DNA from: an uncultured Clostridia bacterium
GTDB taxonomy: Bacteria > Bacillota > Clostridia > Oscillospirales > Acutalibacteraceae
Reading direction: 5' to 3'
Length of the DNA: 32,433 nt
Assembly: GCA_937898195.1 (NCBI GenBank)
Contig: CALEJD010000028.1
Span: forward strand, 1 to 32,433
Each line of letters begins with the position of its first letter. Within the stretch, counting starts at the first letter, position 1. Below the pieces are notes generated by a model. The model had not been told where the DNA came from, searched no databases, and worked only from the letters and a program-made list of their open reading frames with translations. Position numbers and translations under genes: made by a program. This document shows positions 31,392 through 32,433 of this stretch, piece after piece.

Positions 31392-32433
31392 ATGAAAGTA
31401 CAGTTTACTGAAACCGTATTGAGAGATGCCAACCAGTCACTTATTGCGACAAGAATGCCGTTCGAAGATTTCGCACCGGCTCTTGAAAATCTCAATAAGG
31501 CAGGCTTTTATTCTCTCGAATGCTGGGGCGGTGCTACATTCGACTCATGTCTTCGCTATCTTAACGAAGACCCATGGGTAAGACTTCGTAACATCAAGGC
31601 AAAGTGTCCTGACACTAAGCTTCAGATGCTTCTTCGTGGTCAAAACCTTTTAGGTTATAAGCACTATCCAGATGATGTTGTTAGAATGTTTGTTAAAAAG
31701 AGTATTGAAAATGGTATTGATGTTATCAGAATTTTCGACGCGCTCAACGACGTTCGCAACATTCAAGTAGCAGTTGATGAAACAATTAAAAACGGTGCAA
31801 TCGCATCAGGTGCTATTTCTTATACAACAAGCCCTGTTCACACACTTGAGAACTATGTGGCTCTTTGTAAAGAAATGAAAGAAATGGGTTGCTCAACAAT
31901 CTGTATCAAGGATATGGCAGGCGTTATGACTCCTGTTGAAGCAAAAGACCTTGTTGGTGCAATTAAGGATGCAATGCCTGAAATGCCAGTTATTCTTCAC
32001 ACTCACTGCACAACAGGCATGGCTTATATGACAATCCTTAAAGCAGTTGAGGCTGGTTGTGATATTATTGACACAGCAACATCTTGCTTCTCAGGTGGTA
32101 CTGCACAACCTGCAACAGAAACACTTCACGATGCTCTCACAGGTCTTGGCTACGAAACAGGTCTTGACAGAGATACATTGAAAGCTGTTAACGACCACTT
32201 CAAGCCACTTCGTGACCAGTATCTTGCATCAGGACTCTTAAAGCCAAAGGCACTTGTAACAGATACAGATGCTTTGACATATAAAGTTCCTGGTGGAATG
32301 CTCTCAAATATGATGGCAAACCTTGAAGATATGAATGCTCTTGACAGAATGGAAGAAGCTCTTCTTGAAATTCCTCAGGTTCGTAAAGATATGGGTTATC
32401 CTCCACTTGTTACTCCTCTTAGCCAGATGGTTG
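31392..32433 (+). CDS. oadA: Oxaloacetate decarboxylase alpha subunit / pyruvate carboxylase B-type carboxyltransferase (5' part)
   Basis: Carboxyltransferase that moves CO2 between oxaloacetate and biotin, as part of a sodium-pumping decarboxylase or a two-subunit pyruvate carboxylase. The first 347 residues are visible; the frame is open at the window end. Signatures are VLRDANQSLIATRMPFED (metal and substrate site), GFYSLECWGGATFD, MLLRGQNLLGYKHYPDD, FDALNDVRN, ICIKDMAGVMTPVEA (with the active-site lysine) and ILHTHCTTGMA (metal-binding His-X-His). The PYC_OADA helical region begins at about 310. GGAGG lies 11 nt before the ATG. A C-terminal biotinyl domain, and genes for beta and gamma subunits, would lie beyond the edge. 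Confidence 0.95.
   Translation, partial: MKVQFTETVLRDANQSLIATRMPFEDFAPALENLNKAGFYSLECWGGATFDSCLRYLNEDPWVRLRNIKAKCPDTKLQMLLRGQNLLGYKHYPDDVVRMFVKKSIENGIDVIRIFDALNDVRNIQVAVDETIKNGAIASGAISYTTSPVHTLENYVALCKEMKEMGCSTICIKDMAGVMTPVEAKDLVGAIKDAMPEMPVILHTHCTTGMAYMTILKAVEAGCDIIDTATSCFSGGTAQPATETLHDALTGLGYETGLDRDTLKAVNDHFKPLRDQYLASGLLKPKALVTDTDALTYKVPGGMLSNMMANLEDMNALDRMEEALLEIPQVRKDMGYPPLVTPLSQMV

Noticed and set aside
1..32433. CRISPR arrays, tRNA/rRNA genes, insertion sequences, prophage or a complete defence system
   Set aside because: No regularly spaced repeats, tRNA-like cloverleaf or CCA end, transposase or integrase motifs were seen on either strand.

Overview
The window is AT-rich (roughly a third G+C), densely packed, and reads as chromosomal DNA of a spore-forming, low-GC Gram-positive anaerobe of the class Clostridia, most like gut Oscillospirales/Ruminococcaceae. 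The reasons are strong AGGAGG-type ribosome binding sites, frequent TTG and GTG starts, spoIIR and a BofA-like gene, the clostridial IspH-ribosomal protein S1 fusion, a DUF1292 gene and many carbohydrate-active enzymes. I see no tRNA or rRNA gene, CRISPR array, transposase, integrase or phage gene. The placement rests on gene content only.

Layout. 1-625 (-): 5' part of an amino-acid ABC transporter solute-binding lipoprotein. 695-1228 (-): unknown two-helix membrane protein, with back-to-back promoters shared with an RluA-type pseudouridine synthase (1332-2294, +). 2329-3614 (-): ECF sigma factor coupled to a probable anti-sigma factor. 3711-5693 (-): ligA. 5769-6164 (+): small membrane protein whose end overlaps a membrane-anchored GH27 enzyme (6133-7860, -). 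7940-13402 (-): core operon of RpiR-type regulator, HI0933/BaiN-like flavoprotein, cmk, plsC and ispH-S1. 13495-14673 (-): tmcAL, divergent from ackA (14787-16013, +). 16065-21505 (-): glycan/phosphate cluster of GDPD, GH20, Na+/Pi cotransporter and a GH18 lipoprotein. 21601-22209 (-): spoIIR. 22360-23292 (-): leucine-rich-repeat protein. 23422-23648 (-): structured RNA that I interpret as 6S RNA, with its terminator. 23660-24655 (-): DUF1292 protein and an unknown protein. 24745-24912 (-): cysteine-rich miniprotein. 25003-25983 (+): BofA-like and TRIC-like membrane proteins. 26042-27115 (-): XRE regulator with a TPR-like body. 27279-27917 (-): bacterial PH-domain membrane protein, head to head with two half-size TauE/SafE genes (27943-28649, +). 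28709-31189 (+): membrane-anchored clan GH-A enzyme with two carbohydrate-binding-like domains. 31392-end (+): 5' part of oxaloacetate decarboxylase alpha.

How they fit. Housekeeping functions (DNA ligation, rRNA and tRNA modification, CMP kinase, phospholipid acylation, isoprenoid synthesis, translation) are interleaved with fermentation (acetate kinase, oxaloacetate decarboxylase), sporulation and surface glycan use. The most unusual points are the 6S RNA candidate, a canonical internal ribosome binding site that could release free S1 from the IspH-S1 fusion, the split TauE transporter facing a PH-domain gene with only 25 bp between start codons, and a carbohydrate-binding-like insertion inside the GH27 barrel. 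I found no clear multi-gene defence or mobile system. Many promoters can be read directly because -35 and -10 hexamers recur at exactly 17 bp. All starts were chosen from ribosome binding sites, so several genes are shorter than the longest open frame.
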